DNA of 6,148 bases, from assembly GCA_002714745.1 (NCBI GenBank), contig PAYF01000041.1, positions 19,406 to 25,553 on the forward strand, given 5' to 3'. Shown piece after piece: positions 5,563 to 6,148 of this stretch. How positions within the stretch are numbered: the stretch's first letter is position 1; the number at the start of each line of letters is the position of its first letter. Source of the stretch: Methanobacteriota archaeon (lineage in GTDB: Archaea; Thermoplasmatota; Poseidoniia; Poseidoniales; Thalassarchaeaceae). The notes under the pieces were generated by a model. That model was not told where the DNA came from. It ran no database searches and saw only the letters and a program-made list of their open reading frames with translations. The translations under genes were made by a program, and so were the position numbers.

Positions 5563-6015
5563 ATGGCAGGGACACGCAAGGGTAAGGGAATCGATGATCT
5601 TCCCGGATGGGCAAGACGAATTCACGAGGAGTATGGCTCACCTGATCTTTCTGATTTGGAGGATGTATTCCACGGTCCGTTGCTAGACCGTAAATCTGGT
5701 CTACGTAAGGACGATCTAATCGAGGTGCTGCTAGATGCCAGATCCCTTCCCAAGGGTGCTGAACCATGGGTTCGAGGAATGCTCATCGGGACTTCTCGCA
5801 ACGCTGTCGAAATTCTTGACGAGAGCGGTGGATTCAGGTCGATAGCAAGGGATGTGATTGTCGAAGTCAGACTGGTTACTCACCTTCGGCGCCCCTACAT
5901 CGAGGACAAGGAGCTACTGACCTTTGAGAAAGAGGATTTTCGACGCCGCTCGAGTATGCAAGAAGAAGCCGAGCGTAGTGCCGACGGTAGTGACGATAGT
6001 CACCTCTGGGGATGA
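5563..6015 (+). CDS. Hypothetical protein, possible small beta-barrel core
   Basis: I do not recognise this 150-residue protein. It has no membrane segment and no cysteine, so it should be cytoplasmic. The N-terminal 10 residues are basic. Residues 11-65 look helical, with an acidic patch at 27-35. Residues 68-108 alternate hydrophobic and turn residues (WVRGMLIGTSRNAVEIL, then SIARDVIVEVRLV), a rhythm seen in SH3- or Lsm-like barrels; this is a weak impression. The C-terminal 30 residues are charged and Ser-rich, probably disordered. The ATG at 5563 follows an inverted repeat at 1 nt and has no convincing SD, which could fit a leaderless transcript. It is divergent from nog1 and followed after 4 nt by a pterin-4a-carbinolamine dehydratase gene, suggesting a shared operon. 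Confidence 0.8.
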   Translation: MAGTRKGKGIDDLPGWARRIHEEYGSPDLSDLEDVFHGPLLDRKSGLRKDDLIEVLLDARSLPKGAEPWVRGMLIGTSRNAVEILDESGGFRSIARDVIVEVRLVTHLRRPYIEDKELLTFEKEDFRRRSSMQEEAERSADGSDDSHLWG

Positions 6016-6019
6016 TTAG

Positions 6020-6148
6020 ATGTCAGATTTGGCCGCGAAGCGATGTGAGCCTTGTGAGGGCGGAGTTCCTCCACTGGACCATGATGCGCAGTCCAATCTA
6101 CTAGTTCAGCTTGTAGAAGGATGGAGCATTATAGAAGGCCATCATCTC
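6020..6148 (+). CDS. Pterin-4a-carbinolamine dehydratase (partial, 3' end off the right edge)
   Basis: The first 43 residues are present, starting at an ATG 4 nt after the preceding stop, with a weak GGGG element 8 nt upstream. The N-terminus CEPCEGGVPPL (9-19) is the CxxCxGGVPPL signature seen at the start of many prokaryotic pterin-4a-carbinolamine dehydratases, and VEGWSII (32-38) matches the GW of the first family helix/strand. These small enzymes (about 100-115 residues) dehydrate 4a-hydroxytetrahydrobiopterin and recycle pterin cofactors; some homologues have been linked to molybdopterin rather than to aromatic hydroxylation. The catalytic histidine motif lies in the missing part (the HH at 41-42 is too early to be certain), so activity cannot be judged. 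Coexpression with the upstream gene is likely from spacing. Confidence 0.85.
   Translation, partial: MSDLAAKRCEPCEGGVPPLDHDAQSNLLVQLVEGWSIIEGHHL

Noticed and set aside
1..6148. CRISPR array, insertion sequence, tRNA or rRNA
   Set aside because: No regularly spaced direct repeats, transposase motifs, terminal inverted repeats or conserved RNA-gene sequence were seen. The gene content is ordinary chromosomal housekeeping.

Overview
The window reads as a stretch of archaeal chromosome carrying mostly housekeeping genes. The archaeal assignment rests on a full-length class I release factor of the aRF1/eRF1 type (NIKS, YxCxxxF and GGQ motifs plus a zinc ribbon), an archaeal-type UMP kinase, a NOG1-family GTPase and a DUF2116-like zinc-ribbon membrane protein. 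Moderate GC, short gaps, visible Shine-Dalgarno (SD) sites and an arginyl-tRNA synthetase of bacterial/eukaryotic rather than canonical archaeal type would suit a planktonic Thermoplasmatota archaeon such as Marine Group II (Poseidoniales). That lineage call is inference and was not tested by any search.

Layout. On the minus strand, 2526 to 1 holds a two-gene translation operon: prf1 (aRF1), then argS 4 nt downstream, with argS running off the left edge. A GC-rich divergent spacer with nested inverted repeats (about 2527-2622) separates it from a plus-strand cluster. This cluster holds pyrH (UMP kinase), a DUF2116-like Zn-ribbon protein overlapping it by ATGA, a protein with two predicted membrane segments and a cysteine-bearing external domain (3669-4259), and a 38-residue zinc-ribbon protein (4305-4421). 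The tiny gene's stop codon directly abuts the stop codon of nog1, which runs the other way (5450-4422). A 112-nt divergent spacer then leads to a plus-strand pair: an unrecognised 150-residue protein (5563-6015) and, 4 nt later, the start of a pterin-4a-carbinolamine dehydratase cut by the right edge.

Functionally the window is about translation (tRNA charging, termination, ribosome assembly) and pyrimidine nucleotide supply, with small zinc proteins of unknown role between them. Stop codons TAA, TAG and TGA are all used, consistent with the omnipotent aRF1. I see no mobile element, CRISPR array, tRNA or rRNA, and no clear evidence of a novel multi-gene system. The points most worth checking are the bacterial-type ArgRS inside an archaeal operon, the hairpin over the prf1 ribosome-binding site, the tiny zinc ribbon, the altered ATP-site loop of the UMP kinase and a recurrent TTGAA element upstream of several genes.
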